In this document: one piece after another, positions 1-6,162 of the stretch | How the letters are laid out: each line of letters starts with the position of its first letter | Position numbering within the stretch: position 1 is the first letter of the stretch | Assembly: GCA_025935595.1 (NCBI GenBank) | Contig: JAICUZ010000161.1 | Location: forward strand, 1 to 6,238 | DNA length: 6,238 nt | Direction of reading: 5' to 3' | Source of the DNA: Burkholderiales bacterium | Lineage (GTDB): Bacteria; Actinomycetota; Thermoleophilia; Gaiellales; Gaiellaceae | Translations under genes and position numbers: made by a program | Notes under the pieces: model-generated | Told to the model about the DNA's origin: nothing | Seen by the model: the letters and a program-made list of their open reading frames with translations, nothing else | Databases searched by the model: none

Positions 1-2310
1 GAGCTGCACGGCCGGGGAATCGGCACGCGGCTGCTCGAGCGGCTTGCCGAGCACGCTGCCGAAGTCGGTGTCGAGGAGTTCGTCGCCGAGGTGCTGCCGG
101 GCAATGCGGCGATGCTGCGGGTCTTCGACGACGCGGGCTTCGAGACGGCGCGTGCGCTGCAAGGCGGAGTCGTCGAGGTCGTGCTGCACCTCGACCACAC
201 GCGTCCGGCAGTCGTCGAGCGCCGTGACGAGCGCGACCACGTCGCAGTTGCCGCATCGCTCAAGCCGTTCTTCGAGCCGCAGTCGGTCGCGGTCATGGGA
301 GCGTCGCCGCGCCGCGGAACGATCGGGGGCGAGTTGTTCCGCAACATCCTCGCCGCGGACTACACGGGTGCGGCGTATCCGATCAACCGCAGCGGCGATG
401 CGGTCGGCGGCGTGCCCGGGTACAAGGACATCACCGACGTGCCGGTCGTCGTCGACCTGGTCGTCATCTGCGTCCCCGGCGGGCACGTGCTCGAAGCCGC
501 ACGCTCGGCGCTCGGAACCGGCGTGAAGGCCGTCTGTGTCATCTCGGCCGGCTTTGCCGAAACCGGGGCGGAGGGCAAGCAGCGACAGGACGAGCTGCTC
601 GCGCTCGTGCGCGCGCACGGTGCACGCCTCATCGGACCGAACTGTCTGGGCATTGCGACGAACGCCACGCGACTGAATGCGACGTTCGCCCGGCGGAGCG
701 CGCCGGCCGGCCGGATCGGGTTCTCGTCGCAGAGCGGAGCGCTCGGACTCGCGCTGCTCGAGGAAGCCGATGCGCGCGGTCTCGGGCTCTCGAGCTTCGT
801 GTCGATCGGGAACAAGGCCGACGTCTCGTCGAACGACCTGCTGGAGTACTGGCAGGACGATCCGAACACCGACGTCGTCCTTCTCTACCTCGAGTCGTTC
901 GGCAATCCCCGGAAGTTCGCTCGTGTCGCAAGCCGCGTTGCCCGTACGAAGCCGATCCTCGCCATGCGCAGCGGCACGAGCCGGGCCGGCGCCCGCGCAG
1001 CGAGCTCGCACACCGCTGCACTCGCCGGGTCCGACGCCGCCGTCGAAGCGCTCTTCTGGCAGGCCGGGGTGCTTCGTGCGCGGACGCTCGAGGAGCTACT
1101 CGACGCTGCCGTGCTCTTCTCCACGCAACCGCTGCCGCGCGGGAATCGGGTTGCCGTCCTCACGAACGCCGGCGGCCTCGGGATCCTCTGCGCCGACGCG
1201 TGCGAGGCCGCGGGGCTGTCGCTTCCGGGACTCGCGGACGCGACGGTCGAGGCGCTCGAGCGTGTCGTTCCTGCCGAGGCGAGCAGCGCCAACCCGGTCG
1301 ACCTGCTCGGCTCCGCGACCGCCGACACGTACGAGGTCGCGCTCCCGATCGTCCTCGCCGACCCGGGCGTCGACGCGGTGATCGTGCTCTTCGTCCCGCC
1401 GGTGGTCGCGACGACCGCCGACGTCTCGGCCGCGATCGCGCGCGCGTCGGTGGGTGCCGACAAGCCCGTCCTGCCCGTCGTGATCAGCGCCGACGGATCC
1501 CCGGCCGGCAGCTTCACGTATCCCGAGTCGGCGGCGAGGGCTCTCGGGCTCGCCGCCCGGCGTGCAGCGTGGCTGCGACGCCCGGCGCCTCAGGCGCCAC
1601 ATCTCGATCGGATCGACCACGGCGCGGTCGCCGCCATCGTGGCGAGGACGCTCGAGAACGCGGATGACGTCTGGCTGGAGCCCGGCGATCTCCGCGCGCT
1701 GCTGCAGGCGTACGGCCTACCGGTCGTCGGCGAACGGCTCGCGCCGGATGCCGAGGCCGCCGTCGCGGCTGCCGTCGACCTCGGCTTTCCCGTGGTCGTC
1801 AAGACGGCCGCGGCCGGAGCACACAAGACCGAGACCGGAGGCGTCCACCTCGATCTGCGCGACGAGGCGGCGGTACGGCGGGCCGGCGAGGCCGTCGGCG
1901 GCCCGGTGCTCGTGCAGCAGTACGTCACCGGAGGCGCCGAGCTGTTGGCGGGGGCGATTCAGGATCCGGTGTTCGGGCCACTGGTCGCGTTCGGTCCCGG
2001 CGGCGTGTACGCCGAGCTGATCGGGTCGACGAGATTCGCGCTTGCGCCGCTCGGCGAGATCGACGTCGAGGAGCTGATCTCGAGCGGAAAAGCCGCGAAG
2101 CTCGTCGACGGTTGGCGCGGCGCCGCGCCCGCCGACCGTGCCGCCGTCGCCGACCTGATCCATCGCCTCGGGCGGCTTGCCGAGGACTTCCCCGAGGTCG
2201 CAGAGCTCGACCTGAATCCGGTGATCGCACGACCGGATGGATGCATCGCCGTCGATGCTCGGGTCAGGCTTTCCCGGCCTGCGGCGGCGACCACCTCGAA
2301 GACCTGGTGA
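1..2310 (+). CDS. GNAT acetyltransferase / ADP-forming acyl-CoA synthetase fusion (5' partial)
   Basis: The reading frame is open from the first base, so the start lies outside; 769 residues are visible. Residues 1 to about 70 are the C-terminal half of a GNAT acetyltransferase, with the acetyl-CoA loop HGRGIGTRLL at 3-12 and the typical ending with NAAMLRVFDDAGF. Next come a CoA-binding Rossmann domain (SVAVMGASPRRGTIGG, 95-110), a succinyl-CoA-ligase-like domain with GFSSQSGALGL (240-250) and SSHTAALAG (335-343), a linker around 510-545, and a C-terminal ATP-grasp domain (about 560-760) with AHKTETGGV (607-615) and ELDLNPV (735-741). The module matches fused alpha-beta acetate-CoA ligase (ADP-forming), which interconverts acyl-CoA + ADP + Pi and acid + ATP + CoA in the cytoplasm. 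His337 and His608 sit where the family has its phosphoryl-transfer histidines. GNAT-synthetase fusions are also known as Pat-type protein lysine acetyltransferases, with GNAT first in some actinobacteria, so regulation of other enzymes by acetylation is the main alternative role. An internal GTG at 91 is not the start, because it would cut the GNAT fold. The acyl substrate is unknown. Confidence 0.9.
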   Translation, partial: ELHGRGIGTRLLERLAEHAAEVGVEEFVAEVLPGNAAMLRVFDDAGFETARALQGGVVEVVLHLDHTRPAVVERRDERDHVAVAASLKPFFEPQSVAVMGASPRRGTIGGELFRNILAADYTGAAYPINRSGDAVGGVPGYKDITDVPVVVDLVVICVPGGHVLEAARSALGTGVKAVCVISAGFAETGAEGKQRQDELLALVRAHGARLIGPNCLGIATNATRLNATFARRSAPAGRIGFSSQSGALGLALLEEADARGLGLSSFVSIGNKADVSSNDLLEYWQDDPNTDVVLLYLESFGNPRKFARVASRVARTKPILAMRSGTSRAGARAASSHTAALAGSDAAVEALFWQAGVLRARTLEELLDAAVLFSTQPLPRGNRVAVLTNAGGLGILCADACEAAGLSLPGLADATVEALERVVPAEASSANPVDLLGSATADTYEVALPIVLADPGVDAVIVLFVPPVVATTADVSAAIARASVGADKPVLPVVISADGSPAGSFTYPESAARALGLAARRAAWLRRPAPQAPHLDRIDHGAVAAIVARTLENADDVWLEPGDLRALLQAYGLPVVGERLAPDAEAAVAAAVDLGFPVVVKTAAAGAHKTETGGVHLDLRDEAAVRRAGEAVGGPVLVQQYVTGGAELLAGAIQDPVFGPLVAFGPGGVYAELIGSTRFALAPLGEIDVEELISSGKAAKLVDGWRGAAPADRAAVADLIHRLGRLAEDFPEVAELDLNPVIARPDGCIAVDARVRLSRPAAATTSKTW

Positions 2311-2318
2311 ACACCGAG

Positions 2319-2353
2319 GCGGTCGGGCCGGGCAGCATGCCCGGTCCGACCGC
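2319..2353 (+). terminator. Strong hairpin between convergent genes, probable terminator
   Basis: Bases 2319-2333 pair with 2339-2353 around a 5-nt loop (AGCAT). This gives a 15-bp, nearly all G-C stem with one G-U wobble (2327 with 2345). It begins 9 nt after the stop of the acyl-CoA synthetase gene and ends 16 nt before the stop of the convergent stress-protein gene, the expected place for a shared terminator. On the minus strand the wobble becomes a C-A mismatch, so the hairpin is slightly better for plus-strand transcripts. No T-rich tract follows on either side, so it is not a classical intrinsic terminator; stem-only terminators are commonly proposed in high-GC actinobacteria. Confidence 0.65.
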
Positions 2354-2369
2354 GCGTGGTGGCGCGGCG

Positions 2370-2822
2370 TCAGACGGCCGCGGCGTCGGGATGACAGGCG
2401 ATCGCCTTCGTGGGCACGACGATGACCGGAACGGTCGCACGCTTGAGAATCCGGGCGGCGACGCTGCCGTTCAGCAGCGCGTTCAGACCGTGCGGCGCGG
2501 TGGTGCCGCAGACGATCGCGTCGACATCGAGATCCGACGCGACGGCCGGGATCTCATGTGACGGGTCGTGGTGCGTCGACTCGACGAGATAGTTGACATT
2601 CACGCCGTCGCGCCGCAGGTCCTCGACCTGTGCCGCGATGTGCTCCTGCCGTTCCGGCTCGTCGATCTCGACGGACGCACCGCCGAGGCGCCCGCCCATG
2701 AAACGCTGGTCGCAGTGGAGCGCGACGATCGTGCCGCCCGGCTCCAGGAGCTCGAGCGCTTCGCGCAGTGCGACGTCTGCTTCAGGCGCTCCGTCGGTCG
2801 CCCAGAGGATGGTCGCATACAT
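2370..2822 (-). CDS. Universal stress protein, UspA family, single domain
   Basis: A 150-residue cytoplasmic protein of normal length for a single Usp domain. The N-terminus MYATILWATDGAPEAD gives the first beta strand with Asp10, which usually contacts adenine or ribose. The C-terminal part has the nucleotide-binding loop of ATP-binding Usp proteins, G-2x-G-9x-G-S/T, here G106-TT-A109 then nine residues to G119-S120, followed by VPVIVVP (131-137). The second glycine of the motif is alanine. The start is fixed by an AAAGGAGG ribosome binding site six bases upstream; the frame continues open upstream to 3194, but that extension runs antisense to the flavoprotein gene and has no Usp homology. 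The gene is convergent with the acyl-CoA synthetase gene and divergent from the oxidoreductase operon. Family members respond to energy or redox stress; a link to the neighbouring metabolism is inference. The exact role is unknown. Confidence 0.93.
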   Translation of the reverse strand: MYATILWATDGAPEADVALREALELLEPGGTIVALHCDQRFMGGRLGGASVEIDEPERQEHIAAQVEDLRRDGVNVNYLVESTHHDPSHEIPAVASDLDVDAIVCGTTAPHGLNALLNGSVAARILKRATVPVIVVPTKAIACHPDAAAV

Positions 2823-2828
2823 GGTTGT

Positions 2829-2836
2829 CCTCCTTT
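2829..2836 (-). promoter_or_regulatory. Ribosome binding site of the universal stress protein gene
   Basis: Read on the minus strand this is AAAGGAGG, separated by the six bases ACAACC from the ATG at 2822-2820. It is the strongest Shine-Dalgarno sequence in the window and decides the start of this gene against the longer open frame. Confidence 0.85.
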
Positions 2837-2906
2837 CGCGTCGATCGTCCACCTTGCGGGCTTTCCCGGCGTCCGCCTCGAGCCGCAGCTCTGCGTGCGG
2901 ACTTCG

Positions 2907-2921
2907 CTGATGCGTGATCAG
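2907..2921. repeat. Short perfect inverted repeat, possible operator
   Basis: CTGAT (2907-2911) and ATCAG (2917-2921) form a perfect inverted repeat with a 5-bp spacer, GCGTG. It lies about 47 bp before the preferred start of the flavoprotein gene and about 85 bp before the stress gene. The size and spacing suit a dimeric regulator, but arms of five bases can arise by chance, so this is only a candidate site. Confidence 0.25.
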
Positions 2922-2967
2922 GGTCGGACCGGATCCGCGGAAGGCCGCCTGCGGACACCCTCGAGTC

Positions 2968-4275
2968 ATGGCAGCGATGAATGCCTTCTCGGAGCTTCGG
3001 CCGCCTCTCGACACCGACGCGGCACTGGTGGAGGCCGATCGCTGCCTCTTCTGCGCGGGGCCGTACGCTCCGCCGCCGTGCGCCGCCGCCTGCCCGGTGG
3101 GGGTCGACGTTCCACGCTTCGTGCGCGAGATCGCCGAGGGCAGGCCGCTGGCCGCGGCGCGAACGATCTTCGAGGACAACCTGCTCGGCGCCACGTGCGC
3201 GCGGGTCTGCCCCGTCGAGGTTCTGTGCGAGGGCGCGTGCGTGCTCCTGCACGAGGGCCGGCGGCCGATCGAGATCGCGCAGCTTCAGCGCTACGCCGCC
3301 GACGCTGCGCTCGAGGCGCGGATGCCGTTGCGCTCGCGCGCGCCCGGCAACGGCTCGACGGTCTCCGTCGTCGGAGCCGGCCCCGCGGGGTTGGCATGCG
3401 CGGGTGAGCTTGCGGCACACGGATTCGACGTCGTCGTCTACGACGCCCACGACGAAGTGGGGGGAACCGTTCGGACCGCAATCGCGCCGTATCGCCAGGT
3501 CGTCGATCCGCTCCCTGCAGAGCGCGAGGCGCTCGCAGCGCTTGGAGTCGAGTTTCGGTTCGGCGTTCGCATCGACGCGTCCGAGGACCTGGCCGCGCTC
3601 GTCGACGACTCGGACGCCGTGTTCCTCGGCGTCGGGCTCGGCGCCGATCGCACTCTCGACTGCCCGGGCACCGAGCTCTCCGGCTACTGGCCGTCTCTCG
3701 AGTTCGTCGAGGAGTTGAAGCACGGAGACGCACCGGTGGTCGGAGATCGGGTCGTCGTGCTCGGCGGCGGCAACACTGCGATCGACGTCGCGCGGGAGTC
3801 GGTTCGGCTCGGCGCGACGCGCGTGACGCTCGCATATCGGCGCACACGCGAGTTGATGCCCGCGTACCACTTCGAGGTGGAGGAGGCGCAGGAGGAGGGC
3901 GTCGCGTTCGAGTGGCTTGCGGCGCCGGTCGAGTTGCTCGGCAAGGAACGTGTCGAGGCCGTGCTGTTCGATCGCCTCCGGCTCGGCGAGCAGGACGCGC
4001 GCGGCAGGCACGCGCTCGCACCGACCGGTGAGCGCTTCCTGCTCCTCGCCGACACCGTGATCGGCGCGATCGGCCAGTCTGCGCAGCCCGAGCTCCTCAC
4101 CTGGGGACTGACGCACCAGGACGGCGGCCTCGACATCGACGAAGCAGGGCGGACGAGGCTGCCCCACGTCTACGCCGGCGGCGACGCGGTCAACGGCGGC
4201 GCAAGCGTCGTCCAAGCGGTCGCCGACGGCAGGCGCGCCGCGCAGGCGATCGAGGAGGACCTATGCCGGGTCTGA
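2968..4275 (+). CDS. FAD/NAD(P)-binding oxidoreductase with N-terminal double [4Fe-4S] domain (GltD/PreT-like)
   Basis: A 435-residue cytoplasmic flavoprotein. Residues 20-95 form the Fer4_20-type domain seen in glutamate synthase small subunit and dihydropyrimidine dehydrogenase, with eight cysteines at 26, 29, 38, 42, 77, 81, 87 and 91 for two [4Fe-4S] clusters. The segment TCARVCPVEVLCEGAC (76-91) is especially close to the dihydropyrimidine dehydrogenase/PreT pattern. FAD is bound by VVGAGPAGLACAGE (134-147) and by VYAGGDAVNGGASVVQAV (401-418); NAD(P)H by VVVLGGGNTAIDVA (262-275). YRRTRELMPA (290-299) resembles the segment of NADPH-using relatives. The ATG at 2968 is preferred; GTG at 2914 and ATG at 2977 are alternatives, and none has a clear ribosome binding site, so the start is uncertain by a few residues. 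The gene overlaps the oxidoreductase gamma gene by 13 nt, which makes it the likely NAD(P)-linking subunit of that enzyme. A free-standing glutamate synthase subunit is unlikely because no large-subunit gene is present here. Confidence 0.9.
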   Translation: MAAMNAFSELRPPLDTDAALVEADRCLFCAGPYAPPPCAAACPVGVDVPRFVREIAEGRPLAAARTIFEDNLLGATCARVCPVEVLCEGACVLLHEGRRPIEIAQLQRYAADAALEARMPLRSRAPGNGSTVSVVGAGPAGLACAGELAAHGFDVVVYDAHDEVGGTVRTAIAPYRQVVDPLPAEREALAALGVEFRFGVRIDASEDLAALVDDSDAVFLGVGLGADRTLDCPGTELSGYWPSLEFVEELKHGDAPVVGDRVVVLGGGNTAIDVARESVRLGATRVTLAYRRTRELMPAYHFEVEEAQEEGVAFEWLAAPVELLGKERVEAVLFDRLRLGEQDARGRHALAPTGERFLLLADTVIGAIGQSAQPELLTWGLTHQDGGLDIDEAGRTRLPHVYAGGDAVNGGASVVQAVADGRRAAQAIEEDLCRV

Positions 4276-4730
4276 CCGAGATCCGCTGGCACGCGCGCGC
4301 AGGCCAGGGCGCGAAGACCGCATCGCACGTCCTCGCGCTCGCGCTGCTTCGCTCTGGAAAGAGCGTGCAGTCGTTCCCGGAGTACGGGCCCGAGCGCCGC
4401 GGTGCGCCCCTTCGCGCGTACACGCGCTACAGCACCGAACCGGTCCGCCGTCACGACTCGATCGAGCACCCGGATCTCGTCGTCGTCCTCGACGAGACGC
4501 TGCTCGGTGAGCCGGCGGTGTCGGAGGGAACCTCGGAGGAGACTCCGGTTCTCGTCAGCCGCTCGAAGGACCGGATGGCGAACGTCGAGATGCTCGGGAC
4601 CGTCGCGGCGCAGCTCGGCGAGCCGCCGCTCGAGACACTTCAGGACGCAGCCGCCGAGATCCTCGGCGGAAAGATCCCGGCGTCCGACCTCCGCGCAGCC
4701 GTGACGAGGGGCTACCGATGCCGCAGCTGA
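4263..4730 (+). CDS. porG: 2-oxoacid:ferredoxin oxidoreductase, gamma subunit (compact)
   Basis: A 155-residue protein of the pyruvate/ketoisovalerate oxidoreductase gamma family. Recognisable segments are EIRWHARAGQGAKTAS (6-21), the family glycine-rich opening; SFPEYGPERRGAPLRAYTR (37-55); and PDLVVVLDETLL (70-81). The end, EMLGTVAAQLG (109-119) and the ILGGK...LRAAVTRGY stretch (133-151), also fits. Family members are usually about 180-190 residues. Here PVLVSRSK (95-102) runs almost directly into ANVEMLG, so about 30 residues that normally carry a beta strand and helix (the VDAT-IALE-LG part) are absent. The frame is intact and I see no frameshift that would restore them. The start ATG has AGGAGG four bases upstream (4253-4258), inside the end of the flavoprotein gene. 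The protein is a structural subunit of the cytoplasmic enzyme converting 2-oxoacid + CoA to acyl-CoA + CO2 with electrons to iron-sulfur clusters. Confidence 0.9.
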   Translation: MPGLTEIRWHARAGQGAKTASHVLALALLRSGKSVQSFPEYGPERRGAPLRAYTRYSTEPVRRHDSIEHPDLVVVLDETLLGEPAVSEGTSEETPVLVSRSKDRMANVEMLGTVAAQLGEPPLETLQDAAAEILGGKIPASDLRAAVTRGYRCRS

Positions 4731-5005
4731 AGGAATGGAACGAGCTTCCCGTCGCCGGTGCGCTCGCACCGGCTCAGGCGGATCACCCGCTGACCGGCGG
4801 TTGGCGCACCGCCGGGCGCCCGGTGACGCACTTGTCTGCGTGCGTCAACTGCCTCCTCTGCTGGCTCTACTGCCCGGACTCGGCGATCGTCCTCGACGGC
4901 ACCACGTTCGCCGGCATCGACTACGACTACTGCAAGGGCTGCGCGCTCTGCGTCGAGGTCTGTCCCGCGAACGCGCTCTCGATGGAGCCGGCGGAGGACG
5001 CGTGA
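4718..5005 (+). CDS. porD: 2-oxoacid:ferredoxin oxidoreductase, delta (ferredoxin-like) subunit
   Basis: A 95-residue protein with two complete [4Fe-4S] ferredoxin motifs: CVNCLLCWLYCP (Cys42, 45, 48, 52) and CKGCALCVEVCP (Cys72, 75, 78, 82). The TGGWRTAGRP segment before the first motif and FAGIDYDYCKGC before the second match the delta subunit of archaeal and bacterial pyruvate oxidoreductases, whose usual length is about 100. It carries electrons from the cluster of the beta subunit to the external acceptor, here perhaps the flavoprotein encoded two genes upstream. The ATG at 4718 has GAGGGG six bases upstream (4706-4711) and overlaps the gamma gene by 13 nt; its end overlaps the alpha gene by 4 nt (GTGA). 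Confidence 0.94.
   Translation: MPQLKEWNELPVAGALAPAQADHPLTGGWRTAGRPVTHLSACVNCLLCWLYCPDSAIVLDGTTFAGIDYDYCKGCALCVEVCPANALSMEPAEDA
4993..4997 (+). promoter_or_regulatory. Ribosome binding site of the alpha subunit gene
   Basis: GGAGG lies four bases before the GTG at 5002, inside the last codons of the delta gene. It supports the GTG start. The open frame continues upstream to 4735, but that part is the out-of-frame shadow of the delta gene. Confidence 0.65.
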
Positions 5006-6162
5006 GCATACGTGCACCGCGGCTCCTGACCGGCGGCGAAGCGGTCGCGCACGCTCTCTGTCAGATCCAGCCCGACGTCGTGCCGGTGTATCCGATCACC
5101 CCGCAGACGCCGATCATCCAGACGTTCTCCTCGCTCGTCGCGAACGGTGCGGCGCACACGGAGATCGTCAACGTCGAGTCCGAGCACTCCGCGATGAGCG
5201 CCGCGATCGGCGCAGCGCTCGCGGGCGCGCGCACCGCGACGGCGACGTCGTCGCAGGGGCTCGCGCTGATGGCGGAGGTCGTCTACATCGCGGCTTCGAT
5301 GCGCGCGCCGCTGACGATGGCCGTCGGCAACCGCGCACTCTCGGGGCCGATCAACATCCACTGCGACCACTCCGACTCGATGCTCGTCCGCGACTCGGGT
5401 GTCGTCCAGCTCTTCGCCGAGAACGCCCAGGAGGCGTACGACCTGATGGTGATGGCGCCTCGCATCGCGGAGCATCCTGCCGTCTCGCTGCCGGTGCTCG
5501 TCTGCCAGGACGGGTTCACGATCACACACGCCGCGGAGCCGGTGACCATGCTCGGCGACGACGACGTACGCGCGTTCGTCGGTGAGTACGACACGCCGGT
5601 CCGGCCGCTGCTCGACGCGCGGCACCCGGCGACGCACGGGCCGTTCGCGATGCCCGACTACTACTTCGAGTTCCGTCGTGCACAGGCTGCCGCGCTCGAA
5701 GCCGCCGTTGACGTCGTTGGCGCGGTCGCCCACGACTTCGCCCAGCTCACCGGTCGCGAGAACGACGTGGTCGAGCCCTATCGGCTCGACGAAGCGGAGT
5801 CGGTGATCGTGGCGCTCGGCTCGACGGCGGGCACGGTCAAGGACGTGGTCGACGAGCTTCGCGAACAAGGCGAGCCCGCCGGGCTCCTGAAGCTCCGCGC
5901 GTTCCGCCCCTTCCCTGCTGACTCGGTTCGCTGCCTGCTCGACGGCACGGCCAACGTGATCGTCCTCGACCGGGCCGACTCGCCCGGCGGGGCGCCGCCG
6001 CTCGCGGCGGACGTGGCGTTCGCGCTGGCCGGCGCCACGACCATGCGCAGTCACGTCTACGGCCTCGGCGGCCGGGACCTGCATCCCGAGGCAATCCGCG
6101 AGATCTTCCGTGGCGAGGCGCCGCGGTACGTCGGCGTCCGGGGAGAGCCGTGTCTCGTCTGA
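5002..6162 (+). CDS. porA: 2-oxoacid:ferredoxin oxidoreductase, alpha subunit (pyruvate oxidoreductase type)
   Basis: A 386-residue protein, about the normal length for a separate alpha subunit. The pyrimidine-binding domain begins near residue 8 with LLTGGEAVAHAL; it has VYPITPQTPI (29-38), NVESEHSAMSAAIGAALAG (57-75), ATSSQGLALMAEV (81-93) and NRALSGPINIHCDHSD (110-125). The second domain (about 265-386) has LRAFRPFP (298-305) and VYGLGGRDL (352-360). By eye, Thr33 and Arg111 align with substrate-contacting residues of pyruvate:ferredoxin oxidoreductase, and Glu61 with the glutamate that activates thiamine diphosphate. MPDYYFEFR (217-225) is also typical of pyruvate-type alpha subunits. The product is therefore the alpha half of a thiamine-dependent enzyme that makes acyl-CoA and CO2 from a 2-oxoacid; pyruvate is the default guess, but branched-chain or aryl 2-oxoacids cannot be excluded. 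The GTG start overlaps the delta gene by 4 nt. Confidence 0.95.
   Translation: MSIRAPRLLTGGEAVAHALCQIQPDVVPVYPITPQTPIIQTFSSLVANGAAHTEIVNVESEHSAMSAAIGAALAGARTATATSSQGLALMAEVVYIAASMRAPLTMAVGNRALSGPINIHCDHSDSMLVRDSGVVQLFAENAQEAYDLMVMAPRIAEHPAVSLPVLVCQDGFTITHAAEPVTMLGDDDVRAFVGEYDTPVRPLLDARHPATHGPFAMPDYYFEFRRAQAAALEAAVDVVGAVAHDFAQLTGRENDVVEPYRLDEAESVIVALGSTAGTVKDVVDELREQGEPAGLLKLRAFRPFPADSVRCLLDGTANVIVLDRADSPGGAPPLAADVAFALAGATTMRSHVYGLGGRDLHPEAIREIFRGEAPRYVGVRGEPCLV
6141..6145 (+). promoter_or_regulatory. Ribosome binding site of the beta subunit gene
   Basis: GGGAG (6141-6145) lies four bases before the GTG at 6150, within the final codons of the alpha gene. It supports the GTG over a later TTG at 6168. 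Confidence 0.5.

Larger units (their letters stand above)
2823..2967. promoter_or_regulatory. Divergent intergenic region, presumed promoters for both sides
   Basis: This 145-bp stretch separates the divergently transcribed stress gene and oxidoreductase operon, so it should hold promoters for both. I see no convincing -35/-10 pair on either strand. It contains a small inverted repeat at 2907-2921. The flavoprotein frame is open leftward to a GTG at 2914, but the codons between 2914 and 2967 include AGG, CCT and CGA, which are uncommon in the neighbouring genes, so this part is more likely non-coding leader. The call rests on gene orientation, not on recognised promoter motifs. Confidence 0.4.

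Noticed and set aside
44..526. Plus-strand open frame at the left edge, Ser/Arg-rich
   Set aside because: It is an out-of-frame shadow of the GNAT-synthetase fusion, with no recognisable domain.
2823..3194. N-terminal extension of the stress protein to 274 residues
   Set aside because: The extension runs antisense into the flavoprotein gene and lacks Usp features; the ATG at 2822 has a near-perfect ribosome binding site and begins the domain exactly.
2568..3407. Plus-strand open frame crossing the stress gene and the flavoprotein start
   Set aside because: It spans two real genes on different strands and the intergenic region, and its translation resembles no known family.
2782..4215. Long minus-strand open frame of 477 codons opposite the flavoprotein gene
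   Set aside because: Its translation is low-complexity Arg/Glu/Ala-rich text without recognisable domains, and the plus strand encodes a clear flavoprotein. Long antisense frames are expected with strong GC bias at codon position three.
4735..5001. Upstream extension of the alpha subunit frame to an earlier start
   Set aside because: This part overlaps the delta ferredoxin-like gene in another frame, has no homology to the alpha subunit, and a ribosome binding site directly precedes the GTG at 5002.
4927..6084. Long minus-strand open frame of 385 codons opposite the alpha subunit gene
   Set aside because: Same artefact: its sequence is Arg/Asp/Val/His-rich without a recognisable family and lies wholly opposite well-supported delta and alpha genes.
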